This document shows positions 21,524-33,200 of a DNA stretch of 64,000 bases, one piece after another. Location of the stretch: assembly GCA_949751835.1 (NCBI GenBank), contig CATKHK010000052.1, positions 1-64,000 on the forward strand. The letters run 5' to 3'. The stretch's first letter is position 1; every line of letters starts with the position of its first letter. The translations under genes were made by a program, and so were the position numbers. The stretch is from Blepharisma japonicum (lineage: Eukaryota; Ciliophora; Heterotrichea; Heterotrichida; Blepharismidae). The notes beneath the pieces were generated by a model. That model had not been told where the DNA came from. It saw only the letters and a list, made by a program, of their open reading frames with translations, and did not search any database.

Positions 21524-21889
21524 ATGAGTTGCTTTGGCTTTCTTGAGAAATTCATCCTAGAACGCTGCTACCCTCCAGGCGGGCCTGCAGGCCAACAAGC
21601 AGCTCCAACCCAACCACAAATTTCAAAAGTTGAACCAACAAAGCCAAAGGCAGAAACAGAAAAATCCTACTCGCCTGTAGTTATAAGAAGGAAGCATAAG
21701 GACGAAGAAGAGAATTCTGACGAACTATTCAGAGAAATGGAACCTCGATACGTTGCGCCAAAAAGAGTGAATCTTGTTGTAATGGCAAATGAAAACGAAT
21801 TAAAATCAACTTCAAATCAAAGCAAAACGAGATTCGACATGGAAGAAGGAGATACTGGGAATTGGGGAGAAGATTTCAAGCTAGACTAG
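21524..21889 (+). CDS. Small acidic protein resembling EBAG9/RCAS1
   Basis: A 121-residue protein. The N-terminus MSCFGFLEKFILERC has a hydrophobic, cysteine-bearing segment that could be palmitoylated or membrane-associated. A Pro/Gln-rich linker follows. The central ELFREMEPRYVAPKRV resembles 'DYFKDMTPTIRKTQKI' of EBAG9 (RCAS1), and the protein ends in an acidic Trp-containing tail (GNWGEDFKLD), as EBAG9 has acidic Trp motifs. The link is weak and lacks EBAG9's C-terminal coiled coil. It may simply be a lineage-specific protein. Confidence 0.6.
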   Translation: MSCFGFLEKFILERCYPPGGPAGQQAAPTQPQISKVEPTKPKAETEKSYSPVVIRRKHKDEEENSDELFREMEPRYVAPKRVNLVVMANENELKSTSNQSKTRFDMEEGDTGNWGEDFKLD

Positions 21890-22368
21890 ATATTTTAACA
21901 GTTCATATGCATAGAAATTGCCTATTATTTGTTTATTCAGCCATTGTAAAAGCTTTGGATTGTTTTTTCAAGTCAATTTACCAGAAAAATTTTATACTGG
22001 CAAATATTATTAAAATTCAAATAATTAAGCGATAATTGTGGCCAAATTTATAGCCAAGGAAAAGAATCTTAATTAATTAATATTATTAAAATTTTATTCT
22101 TTTTAAATTTAAATTTATGCTATAAAGTTTGAGTAAAAGCAAATGATTTAATAATTTATTAATACAGTTAATAATGTTTAAAGAATTAAAATTTTATCCT
22201 AATCTAATAATCATTTAAAGTTAAAGATTTAATTGATAAGATATAAAGTCCTTCAAATGCCAAGGCTTATTGATCTAACTTGATTGTTATGAAGCAAAAT
22301 TCATTATAAAATATTATGATTCATCAAATATTCAGAAAATAGCATTTAATTAAGGCAATAAGATAAAT
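21890..22368. other. AT-rich spacer
   Basis: 479 bases of AT-rich sequence between two + strand genes, with many stops in all frames. Nothing recognised. Confidence 0.6.
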
Positions 22369-23223
22369 ATGAATAAAAGATCATCCTTTGATGAAGTCCT
22401 TCTTTATGATCCTCAAAGGATCTACTCAGTAAACACCAATATCAGAAAGTCCAATCTCTATTCAAAATATATTTGGACTCACAATCTTCATAGCCTCAAC
22501 AGAGTTTCTAAGCCAACGACACGGTTACAGTCACCTACTTCTCAAGAGAAGCCTAAACCTACAAAAAATCGTCATGCTAGATCTCAATCCGAGCTAGTCC
22601 AGGTGGAAACCTTGATTCTTCCACGTCTCACTTCTTCTCAATTATCAGCAGAAAAGCAACCAAATGAAAATATCACAACCGAGCAATTCACTTTAGATGA
22701 TAAAATAAAAGCAAAAAATGCCAAAAGAAAAGAAATGACCTTGACTGAAACTCTAAGTGGGCACTTTGATACCATCAAAAAAATGGTCGCACTGCGGAAA
22801 AGTGAGTCAGAAATCGATTACAAAATCAATGAGCTCATCAAAGATGCAAGAGGAAAAAGATTATTAAATGCTCAAAAATATGAAGAAACCGAAAGAAATT
22901 TATTCGACCCTAAAAACGTGTTTTCAGAGGGTACCAAAAAATCAAGCCAAGATTTTTTAAATTTAATTCTGAATGTACACAAAGAAATGAGTCCAGAAAG
23001 CCACAAAGTTACAATATCAAACACAATTAGTAGCCCTCCTAGGAATAATGTCAAGCAGAAATCAATAAAGGTAACCCTTATTCAGATTAATTTTAACGAT
23101 GAAAAGCCAATAACCAAAGGGAAAATTCTAGAGTTTAAGATGAGGGAAAGGGAAAGTTTCACAAGGAGCAAGACCTATGGAAAAACATTTATGCGAATTC
23201 CTTTCACTGTATTTGCCAATTAG
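22369..23223 (+). CDS. Unknown basic protein
   Basis: A 284-residue intronless protein from ATG 22369 to TAG. The first 110 residues are Lys/Ser/Thr-rich and likely disordered. Residues about 115-180 are helical (MTLTETLSGHFDTIKKMVAL, EIDYKINELIKDARGKRLL). The C-terminus contains KSIKVTLIQINFNDEKP. No domain was recognised. Confidence 0.7.
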   Translation: MNKRSSFDEVLLYDPQRIYSVNTNIRKSNLYSKYIWTHNLHSLNRVSKPTTRLQSPTSQEKPKPTKNRHARSQSELVQVETLILPRLTSSQLSAEKQPNENITTEQFTLDDKIKAKNAKRKEMTLTETLSGHFDTIKKMVALRKSESEIDYKINELIKDARGKRLLNAQKYEETERNLFDPKNVFSEGTKKSSQDFLNLILNVHKEMSPESHKVTISNTISSPPRNNVKQKSIKVTLIQINFNDEKPITKGKILEFKMRERESFTRSKTYGKTFMRIPFTVFAN

Positions 23224-23316
23224 CTATTCAGAGAGCCTACAGAAGAGCAAAATAAAAATCCGTAAATTTGTATTTTATAAGTAAATAACTATTATTTTAT
23301 AAGAATTATACCGGCT

Positions 23317-24330
23317 ATGAAGTGCGGCCAAAGCATGGAAATGCTTGCTTTTAGTAAAGACGAAACCATTCCAGAAGAGCAAATCATTCCAAATTCAGGA
23401 GAAAATCTGAAGCCTCTGGAACCTGTCCACTCCCCTCAGTGCAACTGCAACAATAAGAATATTCTTAGAAGGACTTATAGGCTTATTTTAAAGCGAAAAG
23501 AGCAACCACAAGGATGCATAAATTCAACAAAATTAAGTGAAAAAGTAAAAATCACAGAGGCAGATATCTCTTACTATTACATCTTGAACCAGACAAAAAT
23601 AGATTGCCAAGGCTATAATGATGCAAGCTGTCAAATCACCTTGGATGTCGATCGGACCTATAATGATATTCCTTATTTTAGCCAGGGAAACGGTAAAATT
23701 ATTCTCAAAAGAATGCTTTTAGCATACGCGAAATACAATCCTAACCTTGGCTATGTCCAAGGAATGAATTTAATAGCTGCAGCACTGCTTTGGCATACGT
23801 CAGAAATTCATGCATTTTGACTACTTGTTAGTTTGATCAACGATTTTGACCTAACAGCTTTGTTTCTACCTGGATTTCCAGGATTGGAGAAACATTGCCA
23901 TGTTGCCGATTTTATGTTGATTGAGTATCTTCCAGGATTGTATGAGCATTTGTCAAAACATGGAATAATGACTCAAATGATTATGATTGAATGGTGCCTT
24001 ACCTTATTTACATCAGTAATACCATTGGATGACACTTTATGATTTTTCAATAAGTTCATCAAGCATCGTTGGGTATTCTTTTATAAGGTATTTTTAGAAG
24101 TAATGGAAAGACTGGAAGAAAAAATCCTTAGGTGTAATAGCGCTGCAGCAATTTTGAAGATAATTCAAAAGAGAAGAAATACTCGACAACTTTGGGATGA
24201 ATTTTTAAGTGAAATGGAGAAGCCACGTGAGAAATTGACATGGGAAAAGCTAATTAGGTATGCAAAAGAAAAAACCATTAATGAAGCTTGTATCAAGTAT
24301 TTACTGGGACAATTTTATAATATCAGTTAA
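23317..24330 (+). CDS. TBC-domain Rab GTPase-activating protein
   Basis: A 337-residue protein read through two TGA codons (HAFWLLVSL, DDTLWFFNKF). The TBC (Tre-2/Bub2/Cdc16) domain spans about residues 105-270. Both catalytic fingers are kept: the arginine finger in TLDVDRTYND (IxxDxxRT motif) and the glutamine finger in GYVQGMNLIAA (YxQGMN motif). It also has MIMIEWCLTLF, the SxxWxxxLF-like motif. It should therefore be an active Rab-GAP acting in vesicle traffic. The N-terminal 60 residues are Cys/Pro-rich and unassigned. No intron. Confidence 0.92.
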
Positions 24331-24690
24331 TTATATATAGACTTGCCAATAATAATTAATATATATTTTCGGGCTTCGAAATTTAGTTTACATTTTAAAT
24401 TTTATAATTCTTTATAGCCAAATATTTGCATATAAATATCTATCAAGTTCTGACTGATTTTCCTCTAATCTTCCCGTGATTTTAACCAAAAAAGCGATGA
24501 AATCATAAAAGCTTATAAATATTCTGGATTATTTTTGTAATTGAGCCTTATCTTTTTTATAAATCAAATGGAAATAAAAAAAAAGACAAAATTGGAACAA
24601 AATTACATTTTTTTGGTAAAATCTTCTTAGCAATGTTTTGATAAATATTTATTATAATACTAAGCTTTCTACATTATTTTATAAAATATT
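24331..24690. other. AT-rich spacer
   Basis: 360 bases, AT-rich, no coding frame seen; it contains the promoter region of the first WWE gene. Confidence 0.6.
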
Positions 24691-27138
24691 ATGAATCCAC
24701 AGAATTATAATAGCCTAAATCAACACCCTCATCCTGATTTTGTTCCTAAAAACAGAGATTTTTCCTCTGGCCAACCTTCAGTGCCTTATGCAGAGATCAA
24801 GTTCAGACAACAAGCCGTTTACACTAATATTCAAGATCCAGGCTCAAATGATGTTTCAATATCTACAAATTCTGAATCTTCAATATCCATCGATTTTTCA
24901 TCTCCTCTTATAGGCACACAAGACAAGCAAGTCAACTTATTGGGTACTAACATTCCTGTAAAAACGGATAATGTCCAGCTAAATCAGGGCATCCAGCCTG
25001 GATCACAAGACTATCGAGGTATCCCAATGAAAGACCCTTCAATTTCTCAGATCCAAAACCAAAACAATATTTCAGCCTGACAGCCACCTCTTCTAATAAA
25101 TCAAAGGGTCCAAGCCAGTATGCTACAGAATGTAGTTCCAATTAAAGAAGCACAAAGCAATAATACAACCTTTGTTCAAAACTCGCAGGTGCCTCCACTA
25201 ATAATGAATCCAATAGCTCAAGGCAAAATTCCTCAGAATGGAATTCCAAGTAATCCTCCACAATTTATTTTAAATAAATTTCAAAATAACCAAAACCAAC
25301 CTAATACTCAATTATCAAGAAATCCTAATTTTCAATATCAATTTACTCCAAGTAATCCTCAGTCTGTATATGCAAACTCTATCTCAACTCAAAATCAGCA
25401 ACAACACATTATTCCAAATGTTTCGCAAATAAATGAAATCAAACCTATTCCTCAGTTTTTAAACCCACAAAATTCTCAATATCAATTTACTCCAGAAATG
25501 CCTCAGTCTTTGCATAAAAACAATATCCCAGCTCAAAATCAGAAAGAAATTCCTGCAAATATCCCAAATCTTAAACCCAGCGCGCCTTCTTTTATCTCAC
25601 CAAATCCATATGCGTCAAACATACCTAGTTTTGTGCAAACTCAGAAACAGATTGTGCAAAATTCACAAGCTAATTCTGATATGAGCAGCACATTCAAGCC
25701 TCTGCCATCATTTGCTTTTCAGCATAATTTTCAAAATTCTCCTCAGCCTTCTCAAGATTTCAATATGAATGGGAATGGAAACTCTCAATCAGGAATTCCA
25801 AATTTACCTTCAGCTAAATTAAACTCTGGCCCTGCGTTTCCCCAACAAGTCACAATTCCTCATGAAGAAAGCCTTGGTATATTAACAGAAAATCTTCCTC
25901 AAGGCAGTATACCCAATACTATCACAGAACCTCCAGAAGTAAAAATTAATGAATTACCAGCAAATTTTTCACAACTGAACGTCTCCAATTCATTGGTAAA
26001 TCCTTTACCTCCAGATAATCTTCCAAAAATTGACCCAAATGTCTCTCAAAATAGCCTTTCAAAGATTCTAAACCAGCCATTTGAGACCCCTCAGCGCATC
26101 GACTCCTCTATTTCTGAAAAAGTTCCCTCTCCTGATGATTTTCAGAACTTGGAAGAAGTCCCTTGTGAACCTACTATTGCAAATAAGCTCAATAGTCGAA
26201 GAATTATAAAAGAAATTGAAAAAATATACAGTTTACCATCTATCAAATATAATGGTTCAAATTTTATGCTAAAAGGAGATTCTGCAGCTACTCAGCAAGC
26301 AGCTGAATATTTAAAGGCAGTGATTGGGCAAGAAAGCAATACTGTGCATTGGGAATGGCTTCATGAAACTGGCTCATTTATTCCTTATAAAGATACTGAT
26401 AGTCGGTTAATTGATAATGCCTATCTTACCTACTTAAAACCAAAGTCCGATAATTCTCCAGAAAAAGATAAAAAAATAATGGTCAACATCCCTATAAATG
26501 GCATTAAATATAATTTTATTTTTGGAAATTCCTGTGCTCAATTACTTCCAAACTCCAATATTTCAAGAACTATCAGAAGGAAATTAGCAAATCAGGATCA
26601 AGAAAGTAAAAATGATAGTGAAAGAGCTCAAGGGAGCACAGAAAATATTTCAAATGATGAAGTTACTTGGTATTGGGAAGAAGATGGTGGAATTTACAAG
26701 AACTATACGCCTGAAGCCTCAAGACAGATTGAAGAGGCATATAAGATAAACAGCAAGGCCTTAGTTCAAGGTTCAAACATAAAAGGGTATTTGGTTGATT
26801 TGGAAAAACTTGTTCAGACGAATGAGATCACTGGTTGAAAGAGAAGAATAAAGAGATGTGTGGGACGAAATAATCCAAATATTAATTCTATGCCAGGCTC
26901 AGAGTTACAAAGTCAAAGTAATCTTAGTTCTTCTTCATATAGCCAAAATGCCCTTAGACATAAACAAATCCCAAAGAAGAGAGCCCAAAGCTCGCAACCC
27001 TCTCCAAATCCAATAGCAAATCTCCAGCGTTATAACCCTCCCTCACCTATAAATCCTGCAATAGGGAATCCTAAGATATATCCTACGCCTTTAAATGCAT
27101 TACAGGAAGTGAAAGCATTAAGTCCGCAAAAGAAGTAA
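24691..27138 (+). CDS. Q/N/P-rich protein with KH-like segment and two WWE domains (copy 1)
   Basis: An 815-residue protein read through TGA codons at ISAWQPPLL and EITGWKRRI. Residues 1-480 are low-complexity Gln/Asn/Pro/Ser-rich, prion-like, with the motif QYQFTP repeated. At about 495-545 LNSRRIIKEIEKIYSL and SIKYNGSNFMLKGDSAA resemble a degenerate KH fold (no clear GxxG). Two WWE domains follow: the first at about 551-640 (VHWEWLHETGSFIPY) and the second at about 656-725 (VTWYWEEDGGIYKNY, ASRQIEEAY, KGYLVDLEKLVQTNEITG). WWE domains bind iso-ADP-ribose of poly(ADP-ribose) in RNF146-type proteins. No PARP catalytic or RING domain is present. A 95-residue Ser/Pro-rich tail follows. Its paralogue is directly downstream. 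Confidence 0.85.
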
Positions 27139-27736
27139 ATTTTTGCGAAATATAAGAGGGAACAATCGGAATTAATAATTAATGCAATCTATTTGTTCTA
27201 ACAAATATTAAATAATGTTTTTGTTTCAATTTTTTGAAGAAATATCTTTTTATCCCTTTAAAGCTTTAGAGCAACTTCAGTTAATATTTATTTTTCTTCA
27301 AATTTATAATGCATATATATGCATCTTTTAGAAATGAGCGAATCAGAGGTTAGATGTGCAATAATAAAAATGAGAAAAGGTTTAGAAATGCATAACAAGT
27401 ACAAATATATAACAAGCCAAAATTAAATTAATCAATGCAAAATGAAATAACTAGCTAATCGTTAATAAATCTGCCTAATAAATCAATTTATTCTTAAAGT
27501 CGGTTTTTATTTTGAAACATATAAAGCAGTAGTCTGATCTAAACAGCACATGATTTTTAAGAAAGAATCTTTAGTTCCTTAAGTCTAATACTTACTGTTA
27601 AATTTACGTTGCTAGTCTAATTTATAAATAAAAACCTTAAACTAACGACTTAAGAAAACTCAATTTTCTGATATACAAAATTAGTTTCATCTACATATAT
27701 ATATTCTTATTCCATTCTACATATTATATAAATATT
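27139..27736. other. AT-rich spacer between the WWE paralogues
   Basis: 598 bases without a credible coding frame. No obvious repeat joins the two paralogues. Confidence 0.6.
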
Positions 27737-30061
27737 ATGAACCCTCAGAATTACCACAACCTTCCTCAGGGCCCGCACCCTGGCTTTGCTCCTCTAAGCA
27801 GCAATACTTCAGCAAGCCAACACTCACTGCCTATGCAGCCAGGGCAACAAGTGATCAATCCTCAAGGCATGCCTGATATAAAAATAAACCCATGGATGAT
27901 GAACCCTTTGAATAGGCAAGTTCCAGACATAAACAATACTTCTGTATCTAGTTCTGAGTCTGCAAGGACTATTCCTGAATTGTCTTTCCCAAAATATCAG
28001 TCTAATCCACAATTTAACCCAATGCAAGCTGTATTTCCTGTAAAATCTGATTCTAATTACCAAACCCAAAGCTCCCAGCAAGGACCTCATCAAATTCCGC
28101 TTTCTAATCAAGGTATACCATTAAAAAACCCCTCAATACCTCGTCAACCAACTCAAAACAATATTCCAGCATCACAGGGACCTCCACTGATGATAAATCC
28201 AAGGGTTCAGGGAAACGTTAACCAGAATTTTATCCCAATCAAAGCGCCACAGTTTATTCCTGTTGCTTCTCAAATTAACCAGACAAATCAAATTAATCCT
28301 CAGCTTCCAAGTCAACCAAATCTTCAGCCTCAAATTAGCCAGCCACATCAGCTAGACTCCCAAGTCCCAAGCTCAGGAAGTCCTCCATTTTTGATTAAGC
28401 CACCAAATCAACCTAATAGCCAAGTTCCAAGTGCACCAAGTCCTCAATTTCAAATGAAGTTACCAAATCAACCTGATACCCAAACCCCAAATTTGCCAGG
28501 TCCTCAATTTCAAGTTAAGCAGCCTAATCAAATTAATCAGCAAAATCAGCTTAACGCTCAGATTCCAAGCACCTCAAATATTCAATTTCCAGCTAATCAG
28601 ATAGGTCAGTTTAATGAGAAAATTCAAAGCCCTCAAAATATTCAACCTCCTCAGCAAATCCCGAATTTACCTAGACCTCAATTTGTGCATCCTCCTTTAC
28701 CTCAAAATATGCAAGAAGGTGCTGATAAAGTCCCAAGCCTTAAACCTCCGACTCCTTTTACTACTCCAAATTTTCCTGGTCAAAATATGGCTCCACCTCC
28801 TTTACTTGGCCAGAACAACTTTGGATTTCAGTTTAAAAAAGTAAATAATCAAAATCCTACCCCTCCTATTGATGAAAGCAATAAACTTGTCAGGCCACCA
28901 CCACCGCCATCATTTACTAACCCACAAATTCCCCTGAATTCTCCAAAGCTTCCACAAGGTAACAGTGCACAAATTCCTGAAAACATTCAGCCTGGAAATC
29001 CAAACTTTCCATTATCTGGGATAAATGCTGGTCCTCCTTTTCCTCAACAAGTAGCGAACAGCGTTGAAGGAAGCATACCTGATATAGAAGGAAACTTTCC
29101 TCAAGGAAATATGCCTGGAATGATACGTCCTCCTCCACAAGTGAATCCTCCTCCACAAAATGTGCCCAATGCATTGAATATTAATCCTATTCCGCTCAGA
29201 CCCCCTCAGCCACAAGATATTCCAAGATTTCCTCCAAATAATTCCCAGATAGGTAGCCCAAATCCTCCATTTAAGTTTGAACAACCTTCTCCGCCTAATT
29301 TAAACCAGCCCTTTCGAATTCCTCAGATAATATCTTCAAGCTCCTCTATTGATTCAGATATGTCAAATTATGCCTCTCCAAAATTTCCCCCTTCAGATGG
29401 TATGATGCAAGTTGAAACCATTCCATGCCCGCTTCAGCTTGCAAACAGACTTAACAGTAGAAACATTAGATCAGAAATTAAGACCAAATACAATCTAGTT
29501 TCTGTCCAATATAACAGCAGAGCTTTTATTCTAAATGGGTCTTCTAGCTCAGTTCAACAGGCATCTGAAGAATTAAAGAAGATTATCACACAAGAGAGCC
29601 AGCTCGGTAATGTGTGGTGGGAATGACTTCGTGACGATGGATCATTTGAACCTTATCCAGCTGCCTTAAGCGAAGTAATTGAGAACGCTTATAATCGGAA
29701 AGATGGAGAAACAGCAATTACAATTAAAAATCAGCCATATAAAGTCTGTTTTGGAAATCCGCATGTACAAGTAGTTTCAAACTCAAACATTTCTAGAACT
29801 GTCAGAAGAAATGATGGGAATCAGGAAAATGTTGACAGAAAACTCAGCGAAAATGAAGTCACCTGGTATTGGCAAGATGACGACAAAGCTTTCAAGAAGT
29901 ATACAGCTGAAGCTTCAAGACAGATTGAAGCTGCATATAGACTAAGAAATAAGGCTTTAGTTCAAGGATCAAATATAAAGGGATATTTAATTGATTTCGG
30001 GCTAATGATACAGCAGAACGAGAGAACCAAATTTAAAAGAAATATCAGAAGAGGGGAATAA
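27737..30061 (+). CDS. Q/N/P-rich protein with KH-like segment and two WWE domains (copy 2)
   Basis: A 774-residue paralogue of the preceding gene with the same order of parts. It begins MNPQNYHNLPQGPHPGFAP (copy 1 MNPQNYNSLNQHPHPDFVP). A Gln/Asn/Pro-rich region spans about 1-555 and includes repeats of PNQPN/PSSPQF type. The KH-like segment is at about 570-615 (LNSRNIRSEIKTKYNL, FILNGSSSSVQQA). WWE 1 is at about 623-690 (VWWEWLRDDGSFEPY, its last Trp a TGA). WWE 2 is at about 706-770 (VTWYWQDDDKAFKKY, ASRQIEAAY, IKGYLIDFGLMIQQNE). Unlike copy 1 it stops right after the second WWE domain. The frame from 29627 to 30061 is visible only when TGA is read as Trp. Probable ADP-ribose reader. Confidence 0.85.
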
Positions 30062-30238
30062 TCTAGTAATTAATAATAAAAGTGATTCATTTATACTCAT
30101 TGATGATTCAATTATTTTTATAATCAAACCTTCAGATTTCTTAAATTAAATCATAATTATTTTAAAAATAATATTAAATGCTACAGCAAATCTAATTAAC
30201 TTTTCACTGCTTATTTTAATTTTTTACCCAAAATTCCT

Positions 30239-30261
30239 AGCTCACACAGAGCTTGTGAGCT
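30239..30261. promoter_or_regulatory. Perfect 8-bp hairpin upstream of CNOT1
   Basis: agctcaca (30239-30246) and tgtgagct (30254-30261) are exact inverted repeats around a 7-base loop, followed by a T run. It lies 35 bases before the CNOT1 ATG and would be in the 5' UTR or core promoter. Function unknown. Confidence 0.45.
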
Positions 30262-30296
30262 TTTTAAGTGTTCCTATTAGTTTGCTTATAATAAAT

Positions 30297-33200
30297 ATGA
30301 GTGGCCCAGAAAGTTGCGTTTGTCTCTACATCAGAAACCTCGTATCAACACTAACAAATAAAAAACAGTTCAAAACAACAGCAGCCGAGCTTCAAAAGCT
30401 GACTGCAACCTTCGGCATTGGTGCCGAAAAATTCCTGCTTGGAGTTTTCCTTCAAGACATCGACTTCAAAGACCCAAGAATTTCCTCAGGTGGCAAGGAC
30501 CAGTTCAAGGTCCAGTTTCTCAACCAGGCCATCACCCACTTCTCAGCCAAGCCTGCATTTTTGGATTACTTCTCACAAGTATTCCCGTCAGGCGACATTG
30601 AAGAATTTTTCGAAGACTTTTCCCGCAATCTGCATTTGACTTTGCCTGTCCAGATCCTTTTGGCTTTAAGTCTAGCCTTGTCGAGCACTCCGCACGTCTC
30701 TCGGGCAGGGACAGTAATCTTGAAGAACAAGCTGAAGGAATATTGTGCACAAGGCAAGCCCCAGAGGATCCCAGCCTACGCAATTCACTCGATACTGTTT
30801 GTGCTGAGGAATTATCCTGAGTTCACAGAGGAAGCAGCATGTGGAGAGTGAATTGAGTTTTTGCTGCTGGGAAACCAAATTGATGAAAGGATTTACTACT
30901 TGCCCTTGCTGAAAGAAGGAAAGGAGACGTATAACTTGCCAGAAGTGAGACCGACACTGATGAATGAGATCAAAAGCTCATTGGCGCTGTCGGAGGTGCT
31001 TGAAGATTTAGGACCGTTTTGCACACAAAGTCCAGTGACTCTAAGAGAAGTCTTTATGGAGTTTCCTGATATTAAGGAAGCAGAGATGGCTGAAGCTCTT
31101 GCTATGATGTGCGAAAAAACTTCAGACACTTTAGACCAAGAAAGCAGAGTGATTTCTGCTGTTTATTCTTCAGTACACCAAGAAGCATGGCAAGCTTTAA
31201 CATCAGAATTCTCTGAAAAGAAATCAATCGCCAACTGGAACCTCGACATTTTCAGCAAAACTGTCAGAGAAAATTACACTTTGCAATGGGAATTAGTAGT
31301 TGAGCTTCTCGATATCCCAAGATTTGTAATTAAAAACGAACAAGCCTTTGCGCTGCTGACAACATTGTATTACAAAATCACTGGAAAAAAGTTCCCAATT
31401 CTGCCTTTCTTCAAGCTTTGGAAGAATCCAAGAGGTCAGGTCTCCTTTTTAATGCATGCAATTTACTCCAGCGTATCTTCAGAAATTTTCAATTTTTCTG
31501 ACACTCCAAATAAGGTGCCTATTGAAGAAATAGCTATGCAGCCAGACGTGAAATGCATAATCCAAGCCTTACTTTCACTAGACTTACTTAAAGTGCTGAT
31601 CGAGCTCTCAGTAACAGAGTTTTACCCAAGCATACGCAATTTACTGATCAATGAAGCCAAGCATTTCCCAGATATCTTAATTATTGGTCTTTCTATGATC
31701 AAGCCAAGCCGTGGCCACCATTTGCTGACAGAGCTCATCTCAATGATGATGCCTCAGTTCATGACCCCACAAACAACAAATCCTATTGTTTTACAAACAA
31801 TTTGGACCCACAACCCTGATTTAATTATCAAAGGAGCCATAGAGTACTATGAAAAAGACCCAACTTCGCTGGCATTAAGCAACTTGCTGGACCTCACACA
31901 AGAAATTAGAGACTCTCTATTGAAGTTGGTCGCTTGTGATAATCACAAGTTTACAGTTCATTTCGGCCTTCTCGCGAGCAAACGAGATTTTTTGCATTTA
32001 GAGCACTGAATCAACGAGAGACTGGCCAACGGTAAAAGCGGCTTTATCATTGCTTTGCTTGATTATATTGAAGATTTCGTCCTCAAGCCTTCTGCTGAAG
32101 CCAAAGATCCCAAACAAATAGAAGCAATTTTAGACAAAGCCCAAATAACAAAAGAAGCCCTGGTCATAATTTTTGAAAAGCTTATAGACGCTCAGCCTTC
32201 TCAAGAACTGCAGAAAAGAGCTTATGAGGTCTATAACAATGTGATCAAACAATTCCCTGAAATTAAGCCTCCAAATTTACAAGAAGACGTTGATGAGAAG
32301 GCAAACTTGTTCTTCCAGCAGCTTTATTCAGAAGAAATCAGTGTGGCTGATTTCATTGTCCAAATGAAGAAACTAAAAGGATCCGCGAACAAGCATGAGA
32401 CTGATATTTTTGAGTGCGTCATTAATAACCTCTTTGATGAATTTAGGTTCTTCCACAAGTACCCAGAAAAAGAGCTGAGAATCACAGGAGAGATCTTTGG
32501 AGCCATGATCAAGTCTGGGGTACTGGTAAGCGTCCATCTGTTTGTAGGCTTAAAACACATAGTTATGGCACTCAAAAAACCAAGAAGCAAGCTGAGCAGA
32601 TTCGGATTTATTGCTCTAGAACAGTTTAAAGATCGCCTCAGTGAGTGGCCGAACTTTTGCAGCGAGCTGCTTGCTGTGGAGAACTTGCAAGAAGAGCAGC
32701 CGGAATTTGTAAAGTGGCTGCAAAGCATCAAAAATAAAACCAGCGCAGCCCCTGAAGATCCGCCAGCTCATGAAGAGCCTGTAATACTGACTGATAATCC
32801 TCCTGGTATTCCTAAGCCTCCAGAAACTGCGCCTCAGCCAGTCTGAAAATCTCCAATTGAAGAAGTTTCTGATCCAAGCATTCCTGATGCCACAAAAGAC
32901 CGAATCATGTTTATCATCAATACCACAGATCTACAAAAATTGGAAGAAAAAGCAAGCGAGCTTCGGAAAATTTTAACTGAGGACGAAAATACAAATATTC
33001 CTTGGTTTGCAAATTATTTAGTTGTAAAAAGAGTTTCCCAAGAAATTAATTTCCAAGAACTTTACTTAAAGCTCTTAAAAGCTGTAGATATAAAGAAGGT
33101 TTATTCTTCTGTGCTTAATGAGACTTATTATGCAATTTGGAAACTGCTTACTTCTCATAAAGAGCTTGAAGACAGCGACAGAAAAGTCTTGAACTCCTTA

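Noticed and set aside
28614-29284. Overlapping frames on both strands inside the second WWE gene
   Set aside because: Shadows produced by the Pro/Gln-rich repeats; only the WWE frame has recognisable domains.
24691-30061. Poly-Q/N/P regions as a retroelement gag or mobile element
   Set aside because: No reverse transcriptase, integrase, terminal repeats or zinc knuckle; the frames end in WWE domains typical of host proteins.
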